Shown here piece by piece: positions 1 through 6,084 of a DNA stretch of 7,445 nucleotides; position 1 is the first letter of the stretch; every line of letters begins with the position of its first letter. The notes beneath the pieces were generated by a model. The model ran no database searches. It saw only the letters and a list, made by a program, of their open reading frames with translations, and was not told the DNA's origin. This DNA comes from Pseudomonadota bacterium (GTDB lineage: Bacteria > Myxococcota > Polyangia > Polyangiales > Polyangiaceae): assembly GCA_023419055.1 (NCBI GenBank), contig JAEZYO010000040.1, positions 1 through 7,445 on the forward strand, in the 5' to 3' direction. The position numbers were made by a program, and so were the translations under genes.

Positions 1-117
1 GTCATCACCATCACTCCCGAGGTTGGTCGCTCCGCAAGCGCCGAGGGTGAGACTTTTTCCTGCCTCCCTGTGCAATGTGCCTTGAAAGGAGGACACCTAA
101 CAGCCACCATTTAGAGA
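1..117. other. Unresolved leader region upstream of the VWA lipoprotein gene
   Basis: This stretch is less GC-biased than the rest of the window. It stays open in one forward frame until a TAG at 112-114, but third codon positions there are not G/C-rich, so it is probably not the tail of a normal gene of this genome. Another forward frame ends in TGA at 48-50 after a short His/Arg-rich stretch and could be the last codons of an upstream gene; too little is visible to decide. A run of five T at 54-58 and a strong Shine-Dalgarno-like sequence at 85-93 are the only marked signals. I see no convincing promoter boxes. Confidence 0.4.
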
Positions 118-1362
118 GTGACTAGAATGTTACAAAGCAAGTGGTGGCTTCTTGGGCTTTCCGTCGCGTGTCTGAGCGTGGCGTGCAGCGACGACAGCAC
201 CGATGGTGGTGGCGACGGCAGCGGCGCCAATAGCGGCAGCGGCGCCAATAGCGGCAGCGGCGCCAACAGCGGCAGCGGCGCTAATAGCGGCAGCGGTGCC
301 AACAGCGGCAGCGGCGCGACCGGAGGCACGATCGGCCTCGGCGGCAGCCTTGGCGCGGGCGGTAGCTCCGCGAGCGGCAACTCCGGCGGGTCGGGCGCGT
401 CGTGCTCGGCAGATTTCGCCAAAGCCGACCTCCAGCCCGTCTACCTCGCCTTCGCCTTCGACGTCTCCGGCAGCATGGGCAAGGGCGACTTCGAGTGGCA
501 CGACAAGGAGCTCAAATGGGATCCCGTCGTCGCGGCCACCAAGGCCTTTTTCGCCGACGACAGCTCTTCCGGCATTCAGGCTTCGCTCACCTTTTTCCCG
601 GCAGAGGACGTGAAGTGCGACAGTGATACCTATGAGACCCCCGACGTGCCGATGACGCCCCTGCCGTCGTCAGACTTCGCGGACGCGATCGACGCAGTCA
701 CACCCGAAACCTACGACGATTGGCGCGGCGATACGCCCACTCTCGCGGTCACGACCGCCACCCTCGGCTTCCTCGAGAGCATCATGGAAGACGATCCGAG
801 CGCGAAATACGTCTACGTGCTCGTTTCCGACGGCTACCCGCAGGGCTGCGACGACGACGAGGACGACATCGCGGAGGTCGCCGACGCGGTCGCCGAAGTC
901 TCCGACACCATCCCCACTTACGTCATCGGCGTCGCGAACCCGCCCATCGACGGCGCTCCGGACACCGTCAGTGACCTCGATGACATCGCCGAGGCCGGAG
1001 GCACCGAGTCGGCGTTCATCATCGAGACCGGGAACGCCGAAGATACCTCTGCCAAGTTCAAAGAGGTGATCGACTCGATCCGCGAACAGTCGGTCTCCTG
1101 TCAGGCGGAGATCCCGGAGAACCCGGGCGGCGCGCCGTTCGACAAGGCCAAGGTCAACGTCAGCTTCTCGAAGGACGGCGAGACCAAGAACCTCGGCTAC
1201 GACCAGGACTGCGAAGGCGAGAGCGCCTGGCGCTACGACGACGAGGACGAGCCCACCGCCATCGTGCTTTGCCCGGATACCTGCCAGGAAATCCAGGGTG
1301 ACAGCGGTGCGGACCTGAGCGTCGCTTTCGGCTGCGAAACCGTCCCCGCCATTCCGAAGTGA
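118..1362 (+). CDS. VWA-domain lipoprotein with Gly/Ser/Asn repeat linker
   Basis: This is a predicted secreted, lipid-anchored protein of 414 residues. The N-terminus has a hydrophobic signal segment and two possible lipobox cysteines, C18 and C23, each ending an LSVAC motif. Residues 34-63 are five copies of GSGANS, and the Gly/Ser-rich linker continues to about residue 95. A von Willebrand factor A domain follows: the metal-ion-dependent adhesion site reads D115-V-S117-G-S119, with a candidate T206 or T208 and D238 in VSDG, so divalent-metal and ligand binding look intact. The tail after residue 325 has C328, C365, C385, C389 and C406 and ends near a GCET motif, a pattern I associate with myxobacterial VWA lipoproteins. 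VWA domains usually mediate protein-protein adhesion; the ligand here is unknown. GTG at 118 and ATG at 127 are both possible starts; an in-frame TAG lies just upstream at 112-114. ATG 127 has a weak GAGAG 8 bp upstream. The family call is sure, the function is not. Confidence 0.9.
   Translation: MTRMLQSKWWLLGLSVACLSVACSDDSTDGGGDGSGANSGSGANSGSGANSGSGANSGSGANSGSGATGGTIGLGGSLGAGGSSASGNSGGSGASCSADFAKADLQPVYLAFAFDVSGSMGKGDFEWHDKELKWDPVVAATKAFFADDSSSGIQASLTFFPAEDVKCDSDTYETPDVPMTPLPSSDFADAIDAVTPETYDDWRGDTPTLAVTTATLGFLESIMEDDPSAKYVYVLVSDGYPQGCDDDEDDIAEVADAVAEVSDTIPTYVIGVANPPIDGAPDTVSDLDDIAEAGGTESAFIIETGNAEDTSAKFKEVIDSIREQSVSCQAEIPENPGGAPFDKAKVNVSFSKDGETKNLGYDQDCEGESAWRYDDEDEPTAIVLCPDTCQEIQGDSGADLSVAFGCETVPAIPK
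217..306 (+). repeat. Five tandem 18-bp units encoding GSGANS
   Basis: Five adjacent copies of an 18-bp unit (first copy ggcagcggcgccaatagc) lie in frame inside the VWA lipoprotein gene, with a partial sixth from 307. Copies 1 and 2 are identical. Copies 3 to 5 differ only at third codon positions (aat/aac, gcc/gct, ggc/ggt), so all five encode the same hexapeptide. The array forms the flexible spacer between the lipid anchor and the VWA domain and is a likely site of copy-number change between strains. Confidence 0.93.
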
Positions 1363-1398
1363 GCCACTCTCCTCACTGAGCCCTCCTTCGAGGCTCAC
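1359..1398 (+). other. Alternative inverted repeats after the VWA gene
   Basis: GTGAGCC at 1359-1365, overlapping the stop codon, can pair with GGCTCAC at 1392-1398. Its GTGAG can instead pair with CTCAC at 1372-1376, and TGAGCC at 1377-1382 can pair with GGCTCA at 1392-1397. No T-run follows, so this is not a classical intrinsic terminator. It may be a weak 3'-end hairpin or chance. Confidence 0.25.
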
Positions 1399-1471
1399 GA
1401 AGCGCGTCAGAGATTTGCCGCAGGCGGCAGCGCGAGGGGACGCGCTGTCGCCGTGGTACGCTCGGGCGGCC

Positions 1472-2149
1472 GTGCACGCACCGTCGCACCGCCCTGCGAA
1501 GACGCGACACATTCTTTCGCCGACCCGCGCCGTGGGTCGCTTCGTGCTCTCGCTCGTCGTGGGGACCGCCGTCTTCGTGGCCCTCTTGCCGGTCGACGTG
1601 CCGTGGGGTGGCCGAACGATGGTTGCCTGGGACGCCACCGCCGCGTTCCTTCTGATCCAGACGTGGCTGCGCCTCTCCGCCTGCGACGCGGCGACGACCG
1701 AGCTCCGCGCCGCGGACGACGACCCGGGACGCCGGACGGTGTTCGTTCTCGCCGTCCTCTCGAGCCTCTTCGGCTTCTTCGGCTCGACGCTCCTCCTCCG
1801 CCTGTCGCGAGGCGACTCGACCGGCAACGTCTGGCTCATCCCTGCCCTCCTCTCGGTCGCGCTCTCGTGGCTCGTCACCCACACGGAATACACGCTGCGC
1901 TACGCGCACCTCTTCTACCGCGGCGAGCAGAACGGCGGCCTGATGTTCCCGGAGACGGAGCGCCCGGACGAGCTCGACTTCGCCTACTACTCCTTCACGA
2001 TCGGGATGTGCTTCCAGGTGTCCGACGTCCAGGTTTCGTCGCGCGAGATCCGGCGCGTCACCCTGCTGCATTCCATGATTTCCTTCGCGTTCAACACGAC
2101 CATCCTCGCGCTGACGGTCAACATCGCCGCACAGCTCCTGGATCAGTGA
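1472..2149 (+). CDS. DUF1345 family inner-membrane protein
   Basis: This is a multi-pass membrane protein of 225 residues from the chosen start. It matches my memory of the DUF1345 family, which is of unknown function and about 210-230 residues long. Hydrophobic segments lie at about residues 24-41, 50-68, 89-110, 120-136 and 198-221, with a weaker one near 167-181. The family signature is the C-terminal stretch at about 169-195, containing DFAYYSFTIGMCFQVSDV, followed by the last helix with SFAFNTTILALTVN. The start is uncertain: GTG at 1472 gives the family's usual length and a short basic N-terminus before the first helix. TTG at 1415 would add 19 residues that do not look conserved, and ATG at 1619 would remove the first helix. 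None has a good ribosome binding site. It lies about 109 bp after the VWA gene and may or may not be co-transcribed with it. No substrate can be assigned. Confidence 0.85.
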   Translation: MHAPSHRPAKTRHILSPTRAVGRFVLSLVVGTAVFVALLPVDVPWGGRTMVAWDATAAFLLIQTWLRLSACDAATTELRAADDDPGRRTVFVLAVLSSLFGFFGSTLLLRLSRGDSTGNVWLIPALLSVALSWLVTHTEYTLRYAHLFYRGEQNGGLMFPETERPDELDFAYYSFTIGMCFQVSDVQVSSREIRRVTLLHSMISFAFNTTILALTVNIAAQLLDQ

Positions 2150-2221
2150 GGCGCGTTCGGTTGCTCTCGAGAACGATACGATAGCGCCCCTGCCCTGGAA
2201 CCCGTGTAACCTCGGTGGGTC

Positions 2222-3463
2222 ATGCGCTCCGTGTCGAGCCCTGAACCGCCTCACCTGTCTCGCCGACTTCCGATCCGCGCGGGGGCCTACTTGCTGTTCG
2301 GCGCCGGGCTTTTCGCCGTGGGCTGCTCGGGGGATGCCGACGTGGCCCACTTCCAGGACCACGGCGGCGAAGGCGCTCTTGGTGGGACGAAAGGCGGCCG
2401 CGGCGGGTCCGGGCAAGGCGGTGGGAGCGGGTCCGACGTAGTGAGCCCCGGAGGCTCCGGCCTCGGCGGCGAGGGCAATGCCGCCTGCAACCTCGCCGAT
2501 CTCGAGAGCTGCGCCGCGGGTGACGAAATTTGCTGCCCGGGGCCGTCAGGGGGCGAGTGTGTCCCGAGCTCGCTGCAGAACTGCGGCGGGTGCCACGTGC
2601 GCTGTAGCCCCACTGCCGCCGACGCGTGCCTGGATCGCGCCTGCGTTTGCGGCGGCGAGCCCGCGTGCTCCGGAGACACTCCTTTCTGTCACGAGGGACG
2701 TTGCGGAGAGTGTCGCAGCGACGCCGACTGCGACGACTCGCCTGCAGGCGAGAAGTGCGTGGCCGGCGCCTGCGCAGGGTGCGGCACGCATTCGGATTGC
2801 GACGATCCCGAGAAGCCGCTCTGCGACTCCGAAACCCGGATCTGCGTGCCGTGCGACCACGCGGATATCGAGCTTTCGGACGACGAGTGCACCGAGGCCA
2901 ACGGTGATTTGCCGGCCGTCTGCGTCACTTCGGGAGAAAAGGCGGGTCAGTGTGGCGCTTGCGACCCTGGGACCCATGTCGGCTGCACCGAGGGCGCGCC
3001 GTTCTGCAGTACCGAGCTCGAGTGCAGGGAGTGCCTCGACGACGACGACTGCCCGAGCGGCAAGATCTGTTCGCCCGACAACGCCTGCGCCGACTGCGCC
3101 GGCGACGCTGACTGCCTCGGCAATCCTGCAGGCCCGGAGTGCGTCTCGGGCACCTGCCGCACCTGTGACCCCGCTGGCAACTCCGGCTGTTCCGGCGAGA
3201 AGGACACCTGCCACCCGGGTCTCTTCGTGTGCGTCGAGTGTATGACGGGCGCCCACTGCCCGCCCGGTGAGGGGTGCGTCAACTTCGCCTGCACGGAGTG
3301 CGGCGCCGACGTCGATTGCGTGGGCAACGCCAAGGGCACGCACTGCGTGCCGGTCACGCCCGAGACCTTCGAGTGCCGCGCGTGTGATCCTGCCGGCGCC
3401 GCCGGTTGTCCTCCGAGCACCGTGTGCAGCGCAGGCGCCGGTTACGTCTGCGTCGTCGACTGA
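2222..3463 (+). CDS. Cys-rich modular lipoprotein
   Basis: This 413-residue predicted lipoprotein is of a type common in myxobacteria and, to my knowledge, sometimes mislabelled in databases as tryptophan synthase alpha chain; nothing of that enzyme is visible. A basic N-terminus and hydrophobic segment end in FAVGC with the lipidated Cys at 35, then a His/Gly/Ser-rich linker runs to about residue 85. The rest holds about 54 cysteines. Fourteen lie in residues about 88-161, including a CC pair. The other forty form ten consecutive modules from C164 to C410, each with four Cys and joined to the next by a C-x2-C step; many contain a DxDC-like motif. The even Cys count suggests disulfide-stapled mini-domains outside the cytoplasm, resembling EGF-like or other disulfide repeats in spacing but not clearly one of them. 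Role unknown; adhesion or a surface stalk is inference. ATG 2222 has only a poor GGTGGG two bases upstream. The 3' end overlaps the opposite-strand hydrolase gene by 22 bp. Confidence 0.85.
   Translation: MRSVSSPEPPHLSRRLPIRAGAYLLFGAGLFAVGCSGDADVAHFQDHGGEGALGGTKGGRGGSGQGGGSGSDVVSPGGSGLGGEGNAACNLADLESCAAGDEICCPGPSGGECVPSSLQNCGGCHVRCSPTAADACLDRACVCGGEPACSGDTPFCHEGRCGECRSDADCDDSPAGEKCVAGACAGCGTHSDCDDPEKPLCDSETRICVPCDHADIELSDDECTEANGDLPAVCVTSGEKAGQCGACDPGTHVGCTEGAPFCSTELECRECLDDDDCPSGKICSPDNACADCAGDADCLGNPAGPECVSGTCRTCDPAGNSGCSGEKDTCHPGLFVCVECMTGAHCPPGEGCVNFACTECGADVDCVGNAKGTHCVPVTPETFECRACDPAGAAGCPPSTVCSAGAGYVCVVD
2711..3451 (+). repeat. Ten tandem four-cysteine protein modules
   Basis: Residues 164-410 of the Cys-rich lipoprotein divide into ten units of roughly 20-36 residues, each with four Cys, and the last Cys of one unit is separated from the first Cys of the next by two residues. 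Examples of module starts are ECRSDADC, RECLDDDDC, ADCAGDADC and TECGADVDC. Modules 4, 7 and 10 share a CDPG or CDPAG opening followed by a GC, so a three-module higher-order period is possible. The repeat is at protein level; the DNA copies are diverged. Confidence 0.75.
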
Positions 3464-4107
3464 GGCTCCGCCGCGTGGCGTGCCACGAACTCGACCAGGC
3501 GCTCGGCGGGTTCTCCACGCGTCGGTATGGAGTGGCTACCCGGCCAGGTGACGATCTCACGCCCGCGAGGCTCGAAATGTTGCGCGAGCGCGGGTGAAAA
3601 CGGGCTCGTCAAGCGATCCCGCTCCCCCCAAAGGTGCAGCGACGGCACCTTCACGCTTTGGTCGAAAGCCCTCCGTAGCGCGGGTGCGCGCGGCAGGCTG
3701 CCCGCGATGATGACGGCGAAGGCGAGCGGAGGCAGCTCTCCGCGCGAGGAGAGCGCGGCCAGGGTCGCCGCGAGCATCGCGCCCTGGCTGAACCCGAGCA
3801 CGGCGACGCGAGGGTGCCGCTCGAACTCTGCGCGCAGGACGGAGAGCGTCTCTTCCCAGCCTTCGTAGACGAGACCGTCGTCGCTCGCCTCGAACCAACA
3901 AAGGTGCGGCGGGGGCAGGCGCGGCGAGTCCCACCTCTCGTAGAGGCGGTCGACGGCGCCTGGTGTGCAGGGATGAGGAGCATCCGGACACACGAGATCG
4001 ACGTGCTGCTCCAAGCGTTCCACGAGCGCACCGAGCCCCTGGCGCATGAGGGCGCCATTGAGCGTAAAGCCATGCAGAGCAAAGAGGGTCGTACGCACGC
4101 TGACCAT
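3442..4107 (-). CDS. Alpha/beta-fold serine hydrolase, FSH1-like
   Basis: This 221-residue protein has no signal peptide and is probably cytoplasmic. It has the layout of the FSH1/ovarian-cancer-gene-2 serine hydrolase family: ALHGF near residues 10-14 (oxyanion region), CPDAPHPC near 40-47, the nucleophile elbow GFSQGA with S107, D164 in GERDRL and H192 in GSHSIP. The full Ser-Asp-His triad is therefore present and the length fits the family. Members hydrolyse esters of small or acyl substrates; the natural substrate cannot be read from sequence. Its ATG directly follows the TAG of the beta-helix lipoprotein gene, and AAGAGG sits 8 bp upstream inside that gene, so co-transcription and translational coupling are likely. 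Its last codons overlap the end of the convergent Cys-rich lipoprotein gene. A broader carboxylesterase/phospholipase label is the main alternative. Confidence 0.85.
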   Translation of the reverse strand: MVSVRTTLFALHGFTLNGALMRQGLGALVERLEQHVDLVCPDAPHPCTPGAVDRLYERWDSPRLPPPHLCWFEASDDGLVYEGWEETLSVLRAEFERHPRVAVLGFSQGAMLAATLAALSSRGELPPLAFAVIIAGSLPRAPALRRAFDQSVKVPSLHLWGERDRLTSPFSPALAQHFEPRGREIVTWPGSHSIPTRGEPAERLVEFVARHAAEPQSTTQT

Positions 4108-5694
4108 CTAGGGCGCCTCTTCGAGCACCTCGAAAGCGCCGACCGCGCGTGGCATGCCGTAGCAAGCCCCGAGGTAGTCGGCGGGCACAGCTTCCAGGTC
4201 GACGCCGGCGCCGGCCGCGGGAGACGCGGCGTCGATCGAGAAGTCACCGTCCGCGCCGTCGGCGAAACCCGGATCTTCCGGCTCCAACGTGCCGACGACC
4301 GTGGCTCCGCCGTACGCGGAGGTCGGCTCGGAACCCGCGACGTCGTCGACCGCGTACCAGAGGTTGTTGGTGTACGTGAACGTAGCGGCGCTGGTGTTCG
4401 CGCCGATGTTGATCGCGCGGCCGTCGTTCTCGACCTCGGAGCGCGTGAAGAAGAAGAGGTTATTTACCACCTGGCCGTTGCTCGCGGGCAGGAAGGTGTA
4501 AGTCTCGTCGGAAACGGTCTCTTGCAGGATGCGGACGATACGCGTCGTCGGCAGGTAGACCGTGTTGTTCGCCGTAAGGCAACCCACGCAGCCGACGAAC
4601 GCCATGGCTTCGGTCGGCCGATCGAAGACGTTCGAGACGACGCGAATATCACGCGCCTCCGCGTTGTCCGCTCCGGCACTCACCGGCGGCCGGAAATACT
4701 GCAGATCGGTCGAACCGCCGATATTGGCGGCCCTGCCGTCGTTCTGGACGAAGCGATTCGAGCGGATCTCGACGTCCTCGCTGCCGCCCTTGGTCTGCAC
4801 GGCGTTACCCCCGCGCAAAAACTGGTTGCGAGCGATGAGGCCGCGGTGGCAGCCCACCATATCGATGCCGCTACCGCCGAGCGAGCAGTTCGAGAACTCG
4901 CTGTCGAGCACCCAGAAGTCGTTGAGTCCGGACAGCTTCAGACAATCGTTGTTGCCGCCGGCCCCGATGTCGCGAATCAAGAGGTTACGAAAGACGAGGT
5001 AGCGCGCCGCCTCGGGGTCGTCGTAGTGACCACCGTCGTCGATGTTGATGCCGTTGCCGCTCGCATCCTCGATCACGAGATCGTGCAACACGACGTAGCG
5101 CGGGCTCCCGAGCTGCAACGCCACGCTGGAGTTCTCCCCGCCGATCACCGGCCGCTCCTCGCCGGGCGCGCCGCCGATCCAGATCGGCGCGTCCTCCGTG
5201 CCTTCGATCCCCGAAACGATCATGTCCCCCACGTAGTGCCCCGCGTGCAGCCGAACCGCGGTGCCCGGAGCGGCAGCGGCGAGGGCCGCCGTGATGCTGC
5301 CGTACGGGTTCTCTTCGCTACCGTCGGGCTGTGCGCTGCCGTCCACGGTGACGTGGAGCACCGTCTCCGGCTCGAGCCCGGTTTCGAAGGTGGTGATTTC
5401 GACGCACTGCTCGACGATGGGTCCCGACCCGGAAGCGCCACCGTCGGCGCCTCCAGAGCCGGAGCTGCCTCCCACCGCGCCGCTCGAGGGATCTCCACCT
5501 TCGCCAGCATCGCCCGAGCTCGTGCCCCCCGCGCCGCCGCCTTTGCCGCCAGTTCCGCTCGAGCTCGTCCCGGCGCTCCCTCCGCTGCCGCCCGTGTCGT
5601 CCCCACCTGGACCGCCATCACCCGAATCGTCCCCACAGGCGACGAAGAGGAGAAGTCCGATGCCTAGCGGCAACCCTCGTGAACGCCACTCCAT
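4108..5694 (-). CDS. Right-handed parallel beta-helix lipoprotein (DUF1565-like)
   Basis: This 528-residue predicted lipoprotein has the signal and lipobox LFVAC with C20, then a Gly/Ser/Asp linker at about 21-92. A DUF1565-like beta-helix opening at about 118-155 (DGSEENPYGSITAAL, then GTAVRLHAGHY) is typical of proteins that start a pectate-lyase-like solenoid. Repeating short strands follow to about residue 450 (for example VVLHDLVIEDASGNGI, YLVFRNLLIRDI, DFWVLDSEFSNC, LIARNQFLRGGNAV, IRVVSNVFDRP, QVVNNLFFF), with Asn-rich turns. The tail GDFSIDAASPAAGAG at about 483-497 is a common closing motif of such proteins. This fold often binds or cleaves polysaccharide, but I cannot identify catalytic residues, so an enzyme activity is not claimed. 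ATG 5694 is the first plausible start before the signal peptide; no good Shine-Dalgarno precedes it. It is the first gene of a two-gene unit with the hydrolase and is divergent from the small lipoprotein gene, 143 bp away. Confidence 0.87.
   Translation of the reverse strand: MEWRSRGLPLGIGLLLFVACGDDSGDGGPGGDDTGGSGGSAGTSSSGTGGKGGGAGGTSSGDAGEGGDPSSGAVGGSSGSGGADGGASGSGPIVEQCVEITTFETGLEPETVLHVTVDGSAQPDGSEENPYGSITAALAAAAPGTAVRLHAGHYVGDMIVSGIEGTEDAPIWIGGAPGEERPVIGGENSSVALQLGSPRYVVLHDLVIEDASGNGINIDDGGHYDDPEAARYLVFRNLLIRDIGAGGNNDCLKLSGLNDFWVLDSEFSNCSLGGSGIDMVGCHRGLIARNQFLRGGNAVQTKGGSEDVEIRSNRFVQNDGRAANIGGSTDLQYFRPPVSAGADNAEARDIRVVSNVFDRPTEAMAFVGCVGCLTANNTVYLPTTRIVRILQETVSDETYTFLPASNGQVVNNLFFFTRSEVENDGRAINIGANTSAATFTYTNNLWYAVDDVAGSEPTSAYGGATVVGTLEPEDPGFADGADGDFSIDAASPAAGAGVDLEAVPADYLGACYGMPRAVGAFEVLEEAP
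4116..4121 (-). promoter_or_regulatory. Ribosome binding site of the hydrolase gene
   Basis: On the minus strand AAGAGG lies inside the last codons of the beta-helix gene, 8 bp before the hydrolase ATG. It supports ATG 4107 as the true start and reinitiation after the abutting TAG. Confidence 0.55.
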
Positions 5695-5798
5695 GAGCCA
5701 TCAATAACACGGGCTGCTGCGAGCTCGGCAGCGTGAGTCACCACACGGGTGCGCCGACCACCGGGCGCGGTTGTGCGCCGATGTGTTCCTGCGGCAAC

Positions 5799-5828
5799 TT
5801 GACGCTCTCGTCGCCGAACTCGTAGCTT
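5799..5828 (+). promoter_or_regulatory. Possible sigma-70-like promoter for the small lipoprotein
   Basis: TTGACG at 5799-5804 and TAGCTT at 5823-5828 are separated by 18 bp. The -35 box is close to consensus and the -10 is weak. If used, transcription would begin within a few bases of the ATG at 5838, giving a nearly leaderless mRNA. This is a pattern match only. Confidence 0.22.
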
Positions 5829-5836
5829 CGAAAGCT
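5824..5836. repeat. 13-bp perfect inverted repeat before the small lipoprotein
   Basis: AGCTT-CGA-AAGCT lies one base before the ATG at 5838. Both arms match exactly around a 3-base centre. It overlaps the possible -10 box and the only GAAAG ribosome-binding-like sequence, so it could be a repressor site or a small RNA hairpin limiting translation. It could also be chance at this length. Confidence 0.5.
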
Positions 5837-5837
5837 C

Positions 5838-6077
5838 ATGAAGAAAGCATCTTTCTCGTCACTGCTCGCGGCAGGTTGCCTCCTCGTGCTCGCCATCTCG
5901 GGCTGTGGCAGCGACGACGAGGATCTGGAGATCTGCGACAAAGCTTTCGACACTTGGTGCGCTTGCCCGATGGTGTCGTGCCAAGGCCGTCCCGCTTCCT
6001 GCACCGGACCGGACAAAGAATGGGCGGAGTGCATCAACGCCGCCGAGGATCCGTGTACGGCGAGCTGCACTCCGTAG
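5838..6077 (+). CDS. Small Cys-rich lipoprotein, 79 residues
   Basis: This short gene has a clear lipoprotein signal: MKK start, hydrophobic stretch and lipobox AISGC with C23. The mature part is about 57 residues, begins GSDDED, and holds eight further cysteines (C33, C41, C43, C48, C55, C65, C73, C77). The even number suggests up to four disulfides in a compact periplasmic or surface domain. I do not recognise the family. It is divergent from the beta-helix gene and ends 7 bp before the convergent histidine kinase gene. ATG 5838 is chosen because it directly precedes the signal peptide; a GAAAG at 5830-5834 is the only weak ribosome site. That it is a gene is well supported by the signal peptide and GC-rich third positions; the function is unknown. 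Confidence 0.82.
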   Translation: MKKASFSSLLAAGCLLVLAISGCGSDDEDLEICDKAFDTWCACPMVSCQGRPASCTGPDKEWAECINAAEDPCTASCTP

Positions 6078-6084
6078 CTCGGCG

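Noticed and set aside
30..58. Possible intrinsic terminator (CGCT/AGCG stem then five T)
   Set aside because: The stem is only four base pairs and the T-run starts more than ten bases after it.
111..422. Minus-strand frame encoding a PLPLLA repeat
   Set aside because: The repeat is only the reverse reading of the GSGANS array in the VWA gene; there is no independent evidence of a gene.
670..1893. 407-codon open frame on the minus strand across the VWA and DUF1345 genes
   Set aside because: It spans two convincing plus-strand genes and their intergenic gap, is of low complexity with many Arg/Val/Asp runs, and shows no domain. It is a by-product of high third-position GC.
2197..2221. GGAAC sequence resembling an ECF sigma-factor -35 before the Cys-rich lipoprotein
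   Set aside because: The matching -10-like GGTC would overlap the ATG, leaving no room for the transcript start upstream of the gene.
2222..3463. Tryptophan synthase alpha chain label for the Cys-rich lipoprotein
   Set aside because: There is no TIM-barrel-like sequence and none of the enzyme's motifs. The protein is an exported Cys-repeat protein.
3814..5667. 617-codon open frame on the plus strand opposite the hydrolase and beta-helix genes
   Set aside because: It is antisense to two genes with clear motifs; its translation is Arg/Val/Ala-rich with no recognisable fold or signal.
4108..5694. Naming the beta-helix protein a pectate or polysaccharide lyase
   Set aside because: The fold is recognisable, but I could not identify a catalytic Lys/Arg set or calcium cluster, so only the fold-level call is kept.
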